Shown here piece by piece: positions 7,192 to 15,383 of a stretch of 19,907 nucleotides of DNA; the first letter of the stretch is position 1, and every line of letters begins with the position of its first letter. The stretch lies in contig CAZPQN010000037.1 of the NCBI GenBank assembly GCA_964588795.1, forward strand, positions 1 to 19,907. Reading direction: 5' to 3'. The notes below the pieces were generated by a model that was given only the letters and a program-made list of their open reading frames with translations, was not told the DNA's origin and made no database searches. The position numbers were made by a program, and so were the translations under genes. The DNA is from CAZPQN01 sp964588795. GTDB taxonomy: Bacteria; Fidelibacterota; UBA2242.

Positions 7192-8355
7192 ATGGAGCGA
7201 CGCAATTTGGTGTTCTGGGCGGCGGGACTGGGGATGCTGATTTTCGGGATGGTGATGATTTCACTCGGTACGATCAATACCTATTTGACCGCCAAATGCG
7301 CTCTGGAAGCAACGCGGGTGGGATCATTGGCGGCGCTCCTGCCGTTCGGAATTCTGCTGGGCTCGCTGGTTTTTGGCCCGATTGTAGACCGTTTCGGCTA
7401 CAAGTTGCTGTTGACCGTTTGCGCCGGCATAATCCTGCTGGGGATCGAGTTGCTCCCGCTGACCACGCACTTCAGCGTTTTGCAATTAGCCTTTTTTCTG
7501 ATTGGGTTTGGCGGGGGTGTGATCAACGGCGGCACCAACGCTTTGGTAGCCGACATCAGCGCCGAGGAGAAAGGTTCCCGGCTGAGCTTTCTGGGCGTCT
7601 TTTTCGGCGTGGGCGCGCTGGGCCTGCCGATCGTGGTCGGTTTTCTGTCGCGTTTTATATCCACCGGCCGCATTATCGCCGGCATTGGCTTGACGATCCT
7701 GGTGCCCATCATGCTATTCCTGGTGGTGCCCTTCCCGGCGCCCAAGCAGAAACAGGGCTTCGCCATCGGTCAGGGCTTGAAAATGCTGAAAGAACTGCCG
7801 CTGATCCTGATCGGACTGGTGCTGTTTTGCGAAAGCGGATTGGAGGGAGTGGTCAGCAACTGGACGACGACTTTTTTAAGTGCCGGCCGCTACAACCTGG
7901 CGACCAAGGAAGCCCTCTACGCTCTGTCATTCGTAATGATCGGCATTACCGCCACGCGCTGGCTGATGGGTTTTCTGCTGAAGCGCGTGCGGCAATACCT
8001 GGTCGTTTATGTCAGTATCGTGCTGATCGTCAGCGCCCTGCTGATTTTGGCGAATGGCACGACCCTGCCGGCGGCGATTGTCGCCCTCACGCTAATGGGC
8101 ATCGGTTGCGCGGCGGTTTTCCCGATTCTTTACGGCTATGCCGGCAGTCTGTATACGGCCTACTCCGGAACGGCCTTCAGCATCATTTTAGTCATCGCCC
8201 TGACCGGCAATACCCTGCAGAATTATACCGTGGGGCTGATCGCCGATCGGTCAGGTATACACAATTTTCTCTATTTGCTGTTGGGAGTCGCGCTGATGAT
8301 GGCGGTGCTTTTCAGCCTGCTGATTGCGCGGCTAAAAAACCGCATACGTATCTGA
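7192..8355 (+). CDS. MFS sugar permease, FHS-like
   Basis: Inner-membrane major facilitator of 387 residues with about twelve hydrophobic segments, most like the fucose:H+ symporter (FHS) branch. The loop FGPIVDRFGYKLLL (about 61-74) is the MFS signature after helix 2. The segments LIGFGGGVINGGTNALVADIS and FFGVGALGLPIVVGFL match the helix 4-5 region of FHS sugar porters. A hydrophilic loop about residues 182-200 separates the two six-helix halves. GGGAG (7182-7186) lies 5 bases before the ATG. It lies between a sugar kinase and a phosphosugar-isomerase-like gene, supporting import of a free sugar that is then phosphorylated. A TTGACA at 7161 has no matching -10, so co-transcription with the ROK gene is more likely than a private promoter. 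Confidence 0.85.
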   Translation: MERRNLVFWAAGLGMLIFGMVMISLGTINTYLTAKCALEATRVGSLAALLPFGILLGSLVFGPIVDRFGYKLLLTVCAGIILLGIELLPLTTHFSVLQLAFFLIGFGGGVINGGTNALVADISAEEKGSRLSFLGVFFGVGALGLPIVVGFLSRFISTGRIIAGIGLTILVPIMLFLVVPFPAPKQKQGFAIGQGLKMLKELPLILIGLVLFCESGLEGVVSNWTTTFLSAGRYNLATKEALYALSFVMIGITATRWLMGFLLKRVRQYLVVYVSIVLIVSALLILANGTTLPAAIVALTLMGIGCAAVFPILYGYAGSLYTAYSGTAFSIILVIALTGNTLQNYTVGLIADRSGIHNFLYLLLGVALMMAVLFSLLIARLKNRIRI

Positions 8356-8376
8356 GTAATCTAAAGGAGTTAATCC

Positions 8377-9141
8377 ATGGAACTCGCCAAGCAATGGCTT
8401 AAGAATGCCCGTCAGGTAATGGCGCGTATCGAAGAGACGCAAATGGCGGCGATTCAACGCGCGGCGGAAATGATGGCGGAAACCATCGCCGCCGGTCGCT
8501 GGGTGCACACTTTTGGTTGCGGACACGCCACCCTGCCGATCGAAGAAATGTATCCGCGCATCGGGGGCTTCGTCGGTTTTCATCCGATGGTCGAACTGCC
8601 GCTGACCTTCTTCACGAATATCGTCGGCGGGCTGAACGTGCACGAGTTTGTTTTTCTGGAGCGCGTCGAGGGTTACGGGCAGGAAATCATGAAGGGCTAC
8701 AACTTCGATCCGCGCGACTGCATGTGGCTGTTCTCGCATACCGGCATTAATGCGGTCAATATTGACATCGCGCTCGAATCCAAAAAGCGGGGCATGCCGG
8801 TCATCGTGTTCGGATCCGCCGCCGAGGCGCGCGGCAAACAGACCCGCCATTCCTGCGGCAAGACGATTTTCGAATTGGCGGACATCGTTGTGGATACCTG
8901 TGTTCCGATTCAGGATGCCTCGGTCACTCTGCCGCAGCATTTCGACAAGATCGGGCCGGTTTCGACGATGGCGTTTGTCAGCGCGGTCTGGATGACGGTC
9001 TGCACGGTGGCGGAAATCCTGGTCGCCCGCGGACAGAAGCTGTACATTCATCCTTCGCACAACGTGCCCGGCGATACGACCGCCCGCGAACGTCTGTCCG
9101 CCGCCCTGGCAGAGTATAAAAGGCGCATTGCCGGAGTATAA
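8377..9141 (+). CDS. SIS-domain phosphosugar isomerase-like protein (UPF0309 type)
   Basis: Cytoplasmic sugar-isomerase (SIS) domain protein, 254 residues, resembling the UPF0309 family. FGCGHATLPIEEMYPRIGG (46-64) matches that family's glycine-rich FGxGHSxxxxEE stretch, and FSHTGINAVNIDIALESKK (119-137) matches its S/T-G-x-N phosphosugar loop, followed by VIVFGS. SIS proteins bind phosphosugars and catalyse aldose-ketose isomerisation or deamination; this branch is poorly characterised. AAAGGAG (8363-8369) lies 7 bases before the ATG and the permease stop is 21 bases upstream, so they share an mRNA. The position after a kinase and permease suggests it acts on the sugar phosphate made by the ROK protein, perhaps an amino-sugar phosphate. 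Confidence 0.82.
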   Translation: MELAKQWLKNARQVMARIEETQMAAIQRAAEMMAETIAAGRWVHTFGCGHATLPIEEMYPRIGGFVGFHPMVELPLTFFTNIVGGLNVHEFVFLERVEGYGQEIMKGYNFDPRDCMWLFSHTGINAVNIDIALESKKRGMPVIVFGSAAEARGKQTRHSCGKTIFELADIVVDTCVPIQDASVTLPQHFDKIGPVSTMAFVSAVWMTVCTVAEILVARGQKLYIHPSHNVPGDTTARERLSAALAEYKRRIAGV

Positions 9142-9150
9142 GGAGCCGTT

Positions 9151-11466
9151 ATGAAAAAATGCTTGTCATTGCTGTTGGTCCTGACTGCCCTGCAGATCAA
9201 TGGTTGTATGCGTCGGACGACCTGGCACACGGTGCCCTATCCTACGGCCAAGACGCAATTCAAACCCGACTTTCTGCCGGTTTCGGTGTGGTACAGCGGA
9301 GGGCAGGCGCGGGCGCCCATGCTGAGCGAAATCACTGCTGACTCGGAAGACGAATGGCGTCGCGATTTGGCGCAAATCAAAGAGCTCGGTTTCAACACCG
9401 TGCGCACCTGGGTGGAATGGACGCACTGCGAGCCCACCTTCGGCGATTACCACTTCGAGAATCTGCAACTGCTGTGTCGTCTGGCCCAGGAGCAGGACTT
9501 GCGGGTGATCATCCAGTTGTATGTGGATTCCGCCCCGGACTGGGTCGGCAAACGTTACCCCGACAGTCAGTATGAAGCCCAGAATGGCGCCAAGGTGCAG
9601 TCGCAATCCGCGCCGGGTTTCTGCAGTGATCATCCCGGAGTGCGGCAGGCGGTGGAACGCTTTTTATCCGCCACAGCCCGCGTCGCCATCCAGTACCCCA
9701 ACTTTTTGGGCTGGGATCTGTGGAGCGAACCGCATATCGTCAACTGGGCCTACATCAATTATGTGCCTAATGTGCAATTCTGTTTTTGTCCGAACACGCG
9801 GGCGGTTTTTCGCGAGTGGCTGAAAAACAAATACGGCGACCTGGCGACTCTCAACCGGGCGTGGTACCGCAATTTCGAAAGCTGGAAGGAAGTTGATCCA
9901 CCGCGATTTGGCACGATTCTGAGTTACACCGATTTCATTGACTGGAAGAATTTCATCTACGAAAAATTGGCCGGCGACCTGCGTCTGCGCTATGACGCCA
10001 TTCGCGCGATCGACCAAACCCACGTCATCACCTCGCATGCCGCGGTGCCCTCGGTCTTTTATACGCCCTATAACGGCTACGGTGCGACTGACGATTTTCT
10101 GATGGCGCAACAGGTGGATTATTACGGGACTTCGCTCTATCCCAAGCACAACCATCCGCGTCGCCACTGGGAATACTGGAAATTTGCGGTGGCGGTGGAC
10201 TTTTCCCGGAGCGCCAACCGCCAGAACGGCGGCTTCTATGTCGGCGAAATGCAGGCCGGTAAAGGCACGATCGGGCTGGAAGTCGGCGATCCCATTACGC
10301 CTGCCGACCATAAAACCTGGATGTGGTCGGTGCTGGCCCGCGGCGCCAAAGCCATTAATATCTACGCCTATTATCCCATGTCTTCCGGTTACGAATCGGA
10401 CGGTTACGGGCTGATCAATTTGGATGGCACGGTGACCGAACGCGCGCTCCAGGCGGGTGCCACGGCGAGACTCATCACGGCCAATAAAAACCTTTTGCTT
10501 AATTCCGTGCCTGCTCCTGCGGAAGTCGCGATTGTCTATAATCCGCTGGCGCAGATGGTCGGCGGCGAACAGCGCGGCTCGGCCCCCGATATGCATTCCA
10601 CGTCCCTGATCAGCTACTACCGGATTTTTTACGACAATAATATTCCCGTGGATTTCATTCACCGCCGAGAATTGGAAACCACCAATTTGGATCAGTACAA
10701 ACTGCTGATCGTGCCCTATCCGCTGATGTTTACCGAATCAGCCGCCGCCGGTTTGCGCAAGTACATCGAAAGGGGCGGCAAGGTGCTGGCGGAAGCCCGC
10801 CTGGCCTGGAACGATGAGCGCGGCTTTGCCGCCCGCCAAATTCCAGGCATAGGTTTGAATGCGGTGTTCGGCGCGGTGGCTGAAAAGGTGCGGATGAGCG
10901 ATACGACGCGCATCCTGATTACCGACAACCGCCACCCGGCTGTGCAGAATCTGCCGCCCAAAGCCGCACTGCGCGGCGCCTATTTCGCCGAATCCCTCCA
11001 GCCGCTGAATGTTGAAAAAGCACGCGTGTTGGCCACTCACGATGACGGAACGCCCGCCCTGATCGCCCACAGCTTCGGCAATGGCGAAACCCTGCTTTTG
11101 GGCACATTTTTGGGCGTCGCCAATCATCCCCGGCAGGACAAATTCAACAATCAGTTTGTGGCCAATCTGGCCCAATGGGCAGGTATTGAGCGACCCTTTA
11201 CCTCTTCGCACGACGGGCTGAGCGCCACGCCGGTGGAAATCCGCCTGATGAATGCGCCGGACAGCTACCTGCTGTTCGTCTTTAATCACGGCGAAAAAAG
11301 CGAGGAGGTCACCATCAATCTCCAAGTCGCGCAGGATGCAATTTACCAATTGACCGAAATCACCGGTGGTAACGCCCAAAACGGCGTTTCGCAGGCCAAT
11401 GTTTTGACGTTCCGGACGACCATCGCCGCGCAGGACGTGCAGGTCTGGGTAATCAAGACGCTGTAA
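9151..11466 (+). CDS. GH42-like beta-galactosidase lipoprotein
   Basis: Predicted retaining glycoside hydrolase of 771 residues anchored by lipid. MKKCLSLLLVLTALQINGC is a lipoprotein signal with C19 as modified residue. The TIM barrel (about 40-440) resembles glycoside hydrolase family 42: GFNTVRTWVEW near the barrel start, E193 in WDLWSEPH as likely acid/base, and E366 in FYVGEMQAG as likely nucleophile. Residues about 455-690 resemble the GH42 trimerisation (glutamine-amidotransferase-like) domain (LIVPYPLMF, YIERGGKVLAEAR), followed by a short beta C-terminal domain. A TAAGGAG ribosome site overlaps the stop of the SIS gene, 10 bases away, so it closes the operon. Many GH42 enzymes are cytoplasmic; a lipoprotein form would cut oligosaccharides outside the inner membrane. 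The 3' end overlaps the convergent HAD gene by 14 bases. Exact specificity is uncertain. Confidence 0.85.
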   Translation: MKKCLSLLLVLTALQINGCMRRTTWHTVPYPTAKTQFKPDFLPVSVWYSGGQARAPMLSEITADSEDEWRRDLAQIKELGFNTVRTWVEWTHCEPTFGDYHFENLQLLCRLAQEQDLRVIIQLYVDSAPDWVGKRYPDSQYEAQNGAKVQSQSAPGFCSDHPGVRQAVERFLSATARVAIQYPNFLGWDLWSEPHIVNWAYINYVPNVQFCFCPNTRAVFREWLKNKYGDLATLNRAWYRNFESWKEVDPPRFGTILSYTDFIDWKNFIYEKLAGDLRLRYDAIRAIDQTHVITSHAAVPSVFYTPYNGYGATDDFLMAQQVDYYGTSLYPKHNHPRRHWEYWKFAVAVDFSRSANRQNGGFYVGEMQAGKGTIGLEVGDPITPADHKTWMWSVLARGAKAINIYAYYPMSSGYESDGYGLINLDGTVTERALQAGATARLITANKNLLLNSVPAPAEVAIVYNPLAQMVGGEQRGSAPDMHSTSLISYYRIFYDNNIPVDFIHRRELETTNLDQYKLLIVPYPLMFTESAAAGLRKYIERGGKVLAEARLAWNDERGFAARQIPGIGLNAVFGAVAEKVRMSDTTRILITDNRHPAVQNLPPKAALRGAYFAESLQPLNVEKARVLATHDDGTPALIAHSFGNGETLLLGTFLGVANHPRQDKFNNQFVANLAQWAGIERPFTSSHDGLSATPVEIRLMNAPDSYLLFVFNHGEKSEEVTINLQVAQDAIYQLTEITGGNAQNGVSQANVLTFRTTIAAQDVQVWVIKTL

Positions 11467-12160
11467 TTGCAGGTTGATCTGCTAAACCAAGCCACTGCGC
11501 TAACCGGTACAGATCGGCAGGCTGGGTGACATGATAAGTCGTCATACCTAAACGTTGGGCGGGCTGGATGTCGGACGCCAGCGAGTCGCCGACCATGAGG
11601 GTCTTATCCGCGGTGGTCTGACAGCGTTGCAGGATGAGCTCGAAGCCGCCCGTCCCCGGTTTGACGTAGCGTGTCTGTTCCCGCCGGGTAAGCGGCAGGC
11701 GCAGGATGTCGGAAAAAGTGAAACGCCGCGCCGGCAGGAAAAATTGCGCCAACTGCAGGTGCTGTAAAATACGCTCCGTGGAGCGGGCATTATTGGTCGT
11801 GTAAAGGTAAAGTGGATAAGAAGCTTGTACCTGCGTCAGAACGCTGATGGTCGCCGGATCGGGTAAGAGTAACTCTTCGATGCGCAGATGGCGGTCCACT
11901 TCGTCGGTATACAAAGTCAGGTCGACATCGAAGAAATACATCAGCGTCAGGGTGCTGGTGGGTTTGCCACCGATGAGCCGGGCCAATTCGGCGCGGCGGG
12001 CTTCGAAAACCGGTGCGTAGCATTGCGGATCGGCACCTACGCTGAGCGCCGCGAGTCGCGTGGCGACGGCCGGATAGACGCGATCCAGTTCCGCAAGTGG
12101 CGCATACAGTGTACCGTCCAGGTCGAAAATGATCAAGTCGAAAGGTCTGGGTGACTGCAT
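11453..12160 (-). CDS. HAD-family hydrolase (pyrimidine 5'-nucleotidase-like)
   Basis: Cytoplasmic phosphatase of the haloacid dehalogenase superfamily, 235 residues. All four motifs are visible: DLDGTLY (nucleophile D13, acid D15), YTTNN (T121/T122), K167 in VKPG, and GDSLASD (D192, D197). The FDLDGTLY start and alpha-helical cap are typical of the SDT1/YjjG-like pyrimidine nucleotidase branch, but small HAD enzymes are promiscuous and the substrate is not readable. No ribosome site precedes the ATG at 12160. A sigma70-like promoter ends 15 bases upstream. The stop lies inside the 3' end of the convergent glycosidase gene, so no terminator fits between them. It is divergent from the phosphatase gene at 12282. 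Confidence 0.85.
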   Translation of the reverse strand: MQSPRPFDLIIFDLDGTLYAPLAELDRVYPAVATRLAALSVGADPQCYAPVFEARRAELARLIGGKPTSTLTLMYFFDVDLTLYTDEVDRHLRIEELLLPDPATISVLTQVQASYPLYLYTTNNARSTERILQHLQLAQFFLPARRFTFSDILRLPLTRREQTRYVKPGTGGFELILQRCQTTADKTLMVGDSLASDIQPAQRLGMTTYHVTQPADLYRLAQWLGLADQPAITAS

Positions 12161-12175
12161 AACGATAACAGCCGA

Positions 12176-12204
12176 AAAATAGGCTGGCAGGATTTACTTT
12201 CCAA
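12176..12204 (-). promoter_or_regulatory. Candidate promoter of the HAD gene
   Basis: On the minus strand, TTGGAA (12204-12199) and TATTTT (12181-12176) are 17 bases apart, each matching four of six consensus positions. The predicted start is near 12169, only about 8 bases before the ATG at 12160, and no ribosome site is present. The -10 box overlaps one copy of a 12-base direct repeat. Confidence 0.45.
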
Positions 12205-12224
12205 GTGAAAATAAAATAGGCTGG
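12176..12224. repeat. Pair of 12-base direct repeats in the divergent gap
   Basis: AAAATAGGCTGG occurs at 12176-12187 and again at 12213-12224, 37 bases apart start to start, between two divergent genes. The first copy covers the -10 box of the HAD promoter. The arrangement would suit an operator pair. Downstream, 12232-12248 can form a short hairpin (AAAAGC, loop CTTGC, GCTTTT) in the leader of the phosphatase gene. No convincing promoter for that gene was found. Confidence 0.4.
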
Positions 12225-12281
12225 GTACCGAAAAAGCCTTGCGCTTTTCCTAAATTATTCAGACTTTCCGGCGCAATAAAC

Positions 12282-13508
12282 ATGCAGAACCGAACAAATA
12301 AAATATCATTTTTAAAACGTCTGATCAGCGCCGGACTGATCGCCGTAGCAGTTGGTTTCAGTGCACCGCTCAGCCCCGCCGTGGTGCTGGTCATCATTGA
12401 CGGGGCGCGCTACTCCGAGACCTTAGGCGACGGACTGGGCCGCTTTACTCCGCGGATGCACGCCCTGGCCGCGCAGGGTGTAGTGGCGAATAATTTTTAT
12501 AACGACCTCTATACCTACACCAGCCGCGCCATTCCCGCCATCTGGAGCGGTTCCTGGGTCATTCCGCGGGACACGACCGTCAATGGCCGCGATACGCAGT
12601 ACACCTTGGTGCCGTCGGTCTGGGAATATTTTCGCAAAGCGACCGGATACGAGAAGACGCAGGCATTTTACCTGATCAAGTACCTGACCTCGCCCTGGTT
12701 GCCAAGCTATCATCCCGATTATGGGCCTGCCTACTGGCCGGAATATATCGTTGAGGGCAGTAACGATGCCGCCGTCTGCGCAATTGCCTGGCAAAAACTG
12801 CAAACCTTTCATCCGCGTCTGGCGGTTGTCTATTTGGCCGATGTGGATCATGCCGGGCATAGCGGCGAGTGGAATACTTATGTCAATGCCATCAGCACGG
12901 CCGATAATTTAGTCGGAGCGTTGTGGGATTCGCTCCAGAATAATGCCTACTTTCGGGGGCAAACCACCCTGTTAGTTACCAATGATCACGGACGGCATGC
13001 GGATGGCGTTGCGAGTGGCTTTGCCGGACACGGCTGCGGTTGCGAAGGCTGTCGGCACATCATGTTTTTCGGCCTTGGCCCGGGAGTAAAAAAGGCGACG
13101 CAAATCGCCACCCAGTACCGGATTCCCGACATCACTCCGACCATCGGTGCCCTGTTGGATTTTTCCACGCCGTTGGTGGAAGGGCAGGTCATGGCCGACC
13201 TTCTGGATGAGAGCGTCAGCGTGACAACCGGTGTGAAATTCTGCTCATCGTATGCGCTTTTGGGCAATTATCCCAATCCCTGTAATCCGCTGACCCGCAT
13301 CCGCTACTTTCTGCCGGTGCCGGAAAACGTACGCTTGACCATGACTGCCGTCGACGGGCACTACGCCCAGACCCTTGTGGCAGACCGCCAGGCGGCGGGT
13401 TATCACGAGATTAGCTGGGATGTCAGCCGGGTCAGTTCCGGGGTTTATTTTTACACTCTGCAAGCGGGAAAATATCAAGCAATAGGTAAGTGTGTGGTTT
13501 TGAAATGA
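12282..13508 (+). CDS. T9SS-exported alkaline-phosphatase-superfamily hydrolase
   Basis: Predicted metal-dependent phosphomonoesterase, phosphodiesterase or sulfatase-like enzyme, 408 residues. A signal peptide covers about 1-33 (LISAGLIAVAVGFSAPLSPA). The metal residues of the superfamily are readable: D40 in VIIDGAR, T80 (or S81) as nucleophile in YTSRAIP, D189 and H193 in DVDHAGHSG, D235-H236 in TNDHGRH and H250 in FAGHG. There is no CxPxR sulfatase signature, so phosphatase-type chemistry is favoured. H250 opens an unusual cysteine cluster, GHGCGCEGC. Residues about 325-408 are a type A T9SS sorting domain: GNYPNPCNPLTRIRYFLP, a beta core, then SGVYFYTLQAGKY and a hydrophobic-lysine end. 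The product is thus expected at the cell surface. No ribosome site is visible before the ATG. Its stop overlaps the next start (ATGA). Confidence 0.87.
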   Translation: MQNRTNKISFLKRLISAGLIAVAVGFSAPLSPAVVLVIIDGARYSETLGDGLGRFTPRMHALAAQGVVANNFYNDLYTYTSRAIPAIWSGSWVIPRDTTVNGRDTQYTLVPSVWEYFRKATGYEKTQAFYLIKYLTSPWLPSYHPDYGPAYWPEYIVEGSNDAAVCAIAWQKLQTFHPRLAVVYLADVDHAGHSGEWNTYVNAISTADNLVGALWDSLQNNAYFRGQTTLLVTNDHGRHADGVASGFAGHGCGCEGCRHIMFFGLGPGVKKATQIATQYRIPDITPTIGALLDFSTPLVEGQVMADLLDESVSVTTGVKFCSSYALLGNYPNPCNPLTRIRYFLPVPENVRLTMTAVDGHYAQTLVADRQAAGYHEISWDVSRVSSGVYFYTLQAGKYQAIGKCVVLK

Positions 13509-14440
13509 TCAAGTTGCGGCATATCCGCGTCCGTCTGCGACGCAAGTGGCTGGTCGAAATTGTCGTCGCTATCCTTTTGGCATTGAGCGGCTGGTGGCTA
13601 CTGCACCGACCGGTGACCTTGGATTTTGGCGATTTTAAACAGGCCATCACACTACCGACTCCCACCGCGGAACAGCGGGCGCGTTTCAACCACGAACAGA
13701 CTGCCCGCTGGGTTGCGATTCCCCAGGGCGACGGCACCTTGCTGAAAGGTTACCGGACGGAAAACCAGGCTTTCTATAAGGCGGTACTCGCTCCGACGAT
13801 TAACCAGTACAAAGATTATCTACTGCATTCTTCGCCGACCGAGATTGTCAATGCCCTGACCCTGTTGGGCTACGAAGCCTTCCGGAACTATATCGGACCG
13901 GAATTTTACCGCTGGGGCGGCGACCTGTTCGATCTTGACGATCCGCAGGAAGACGGGCCGCGCCATCAGGCCGCCTATGGTTTGGACTGCTCCGGTTTTG
14001 CCACCCTGCCCTTTGAGCTGGCGATCGGCTTGGAACTGCTCAAACCGACCGCGCCCGGCATGGAAATCTCTTCCAAGGGTTTCAAACTCTACTGTCAACG
14101 GACCGGCTTCCGCGATACGGGCGGCAGGAATGGCGGGGGAAATCATTACCGGTTGGACACCGCCGAGCTGGCCAATATGGGTCGGGTGATTTTCAGTCTG
14201 GCGCAGAATGCCCGTCCCACGCGCCGACAACTGCGTCTGTTGCAACCCGGCGATCTGGTGGGCCGCTCCGGACATTTTGGCTTGATTGTAGAAATCAATC
14301 ACACTTTTTATTTTTTAGAAAGTGGCGGCTGGGTCGTACCGCAAAACGGGTATCGTCCGGTGCGTGCCGACAAAGCCCTCGCCTGGTTCGCTAAAACCGG
14401 ACCTATCGAAGTGCGCCGTACTCTGCCCGACCGACAATAA
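13505..14440 (+). CDS. Membrane-anchored NlpC/P60-like cysteine peptidase
   Basis: Predicted periplasmic cysteine peptidase or amidase of the NlpC/P60 (CHAP/papain-like) superfamily, which usually cuts peptidoglycan peptides. The 311-residue product has a basic N-terminus and one transmembrane segment (about 16-33, LVEIVVAILLALSGWWLL) with no cleavage site, so it is probably anchored. YGLDCSGF carries nucleophile C162, GRSGHFGLIVEI carries H257, and FYFLESGG supplies the next strand and possible third residue. The gap of about 95 residues between Cys and His exceeds the usual ~50, implying an insertion (EISSKGFKLYCQRTG region). The ATG at 13505 overlaps the upstream stop as ATGA; a GTG 15 bases earlier is also open. 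Coupling to a surface phosphatase is odd for a cell-wall enzyme. The fold call is good; the activity is inferred. Confidence 0.78.
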   Translation: MIKLRHIRVRLRRKWLVEIVVAILLALSGWWLLHRPVTLDFGDFKQAITLPTPTAEQRARFNHEQTARWVAIPQGDGTLLKGYRTENQAFYKAVLAPTINQYKDYLLHSSPTEIVNALTLLGYEAFRNYIGPEFYRWGGDLFDLDDPQEDGPRHQAAYGLDCSGFATLPFELAIGLELLKPTAPGMEISSKGFKLYCQRTGFRDTGGRNGGGNHYRLDTAELANMGRVIFSLAQNARPTRRQLRLLQPGDLVGRSGHFGLIVEINHTFYFLESGGWVVPQNGYRPVRADKALAWFAKTGPIEVRRTLPDRQ

Positions 14441-14446
14441 GCATCG

Positions 14447-15303
14447 ATGAAGAATACACGTAAATTGGTGCTGATTGACATTGACGGGACCATGCTCTCG
14501 CCGGGCCTGACGCCACGCCGGGCGCTCTCGCAGGCCATTGGGGAATTGACCGGCGCCCAATTTGAATTTCAGGTAAGCCAGTTGGCCGGGTTCACCGACC
14601 CGCTGATCGTGCAGAATGCCCTGGCGGCTTTAGGTTGGTCGGAAGAACGCCAGAACGGAATGCCCAGCCGGATCATCCGGCGCTATGTGGAACTGCTGCA
14701 GGAACGCTATCCAGAGGTTGAGGATAAGAGAATGTGGCCGGGCGTGCCGGAACTGCTGGCCTTCTTGGCTGAACATCAGGCGCGCTTGGGAATCATCACG
14801 GGCAATGTTCAGCAGGGTGCGCNNNNNNNNNNNNNNNNNNNNNNNNNNNNNNNNNNNNNNNNNNNNNNNNNNNNNNNNNNNNNNNNNNNNNNNNNNNNNN
14901 NNNNNNNNNNNNNNNNNNNNNNGCTGAACATCAGGCGCGCTTGGGAATCATCACGGGCAATGTTCAGCAGGGTGCGCGCATCAAACTGGCGCCCTTTGGT
15001 CTGTGGGAACACTTCAGTTTCGGCGTGTTTGGCGATGACAGTGCCGATCGCAATCAATTGCCGCGCCTCGCCCTGCAAACGGTCGCCGCCCGGTTTGGAG
15101 AAAACTATGCCCCGTCGGACGTGATTGTCATCGGCGACACCCTGCAGGACGTCAGGTGCGCCCATGTCAATGGCATGCGCTGTTGCATCGTTCTGCGCCG
15201 TCCCGAATGGCGCGCTGAAATTACCGCCGCCCAACCCGAACTATTGCTGGAAAGTTTTGCACCGCTCACCCCGCTGCAGAATTGGTTAATGAGTCTGCCG
15301 TAA
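14447..15303 (+). CDS. HAD-family phosphatase, split by an assembly gap
   Basis: Phosphoglycolate-phosphatase-like HAD hydrolase. The front part (14447-14822) encodes LIDIDGTML with D11 and D13, a helical cap, and GIITGN with the motif II threonine. The rear part (from 14923) carries VIVIGDTLQD (motif IV) and ends at 15303. Between them lie 100 N and a repeated 55-base flank. Removing 14823-14977 (155 bases) joins both parts in one frame and gives an intact 233-residue protein of normal family length, so this is an artefact and not a broken gene. Motif III is less clear (ADRNQLP, Arg where Lys is usual). The ATG follows the peptidase stop by 6 bases without a ribosome site, so it probably belongs to the same operon. 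Substrate unknown. Confidence 0.85.
14768..14822. repeat. 55-base end overlap, left copy (artefact)
   Basis: This stretch, from GCTGAACATC to GGTGCGC, ends at the N run and is repeated without mismatch directly after it at 14923-14977. It encodes the same HAD segment (AEHQARLGIITGNVQQGA). Confidence 0.95.
14823..14922. other. 100-N scaffold gap
   Basis: Exactly 100 undetermined bases, the default filler of many scaffolding programs. It is not a measured distance: the contig ends on either side overlap by 55 identical bases. Confidence 0.97.
14923..14977. repeat. 55-base end overlap, right copy (artefact)
   Basis: Perfect copy of 14768-14822, starting at the first base after the N run. It reads as an unmerged contig overlap, not a biological duplication. 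Confidence 0.95.
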
Positions 15304-15383
15304 GAGGACCCAGGCGTCTGCCCCAAAACCCATTTCGGGAGCGTTGCAAAGCGGCTAATTGGAATTTTCAGTGGTGCATTATA

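Noticed and set aside
7296..8402. A 368-codon open frame on the plus strand
   Set aside because: It overlaps the permease in another frame, its product is rich in Arg, Asp and His without domain logic, and the permease frame has clear membrane segments and a ribosome site.
9664..10662. A 332-codon open frame opposite the glycosidase gene
   Set aside because: It is a shadow of GC-rich codon use in the GH42-like gene, with no motif and no start signal.
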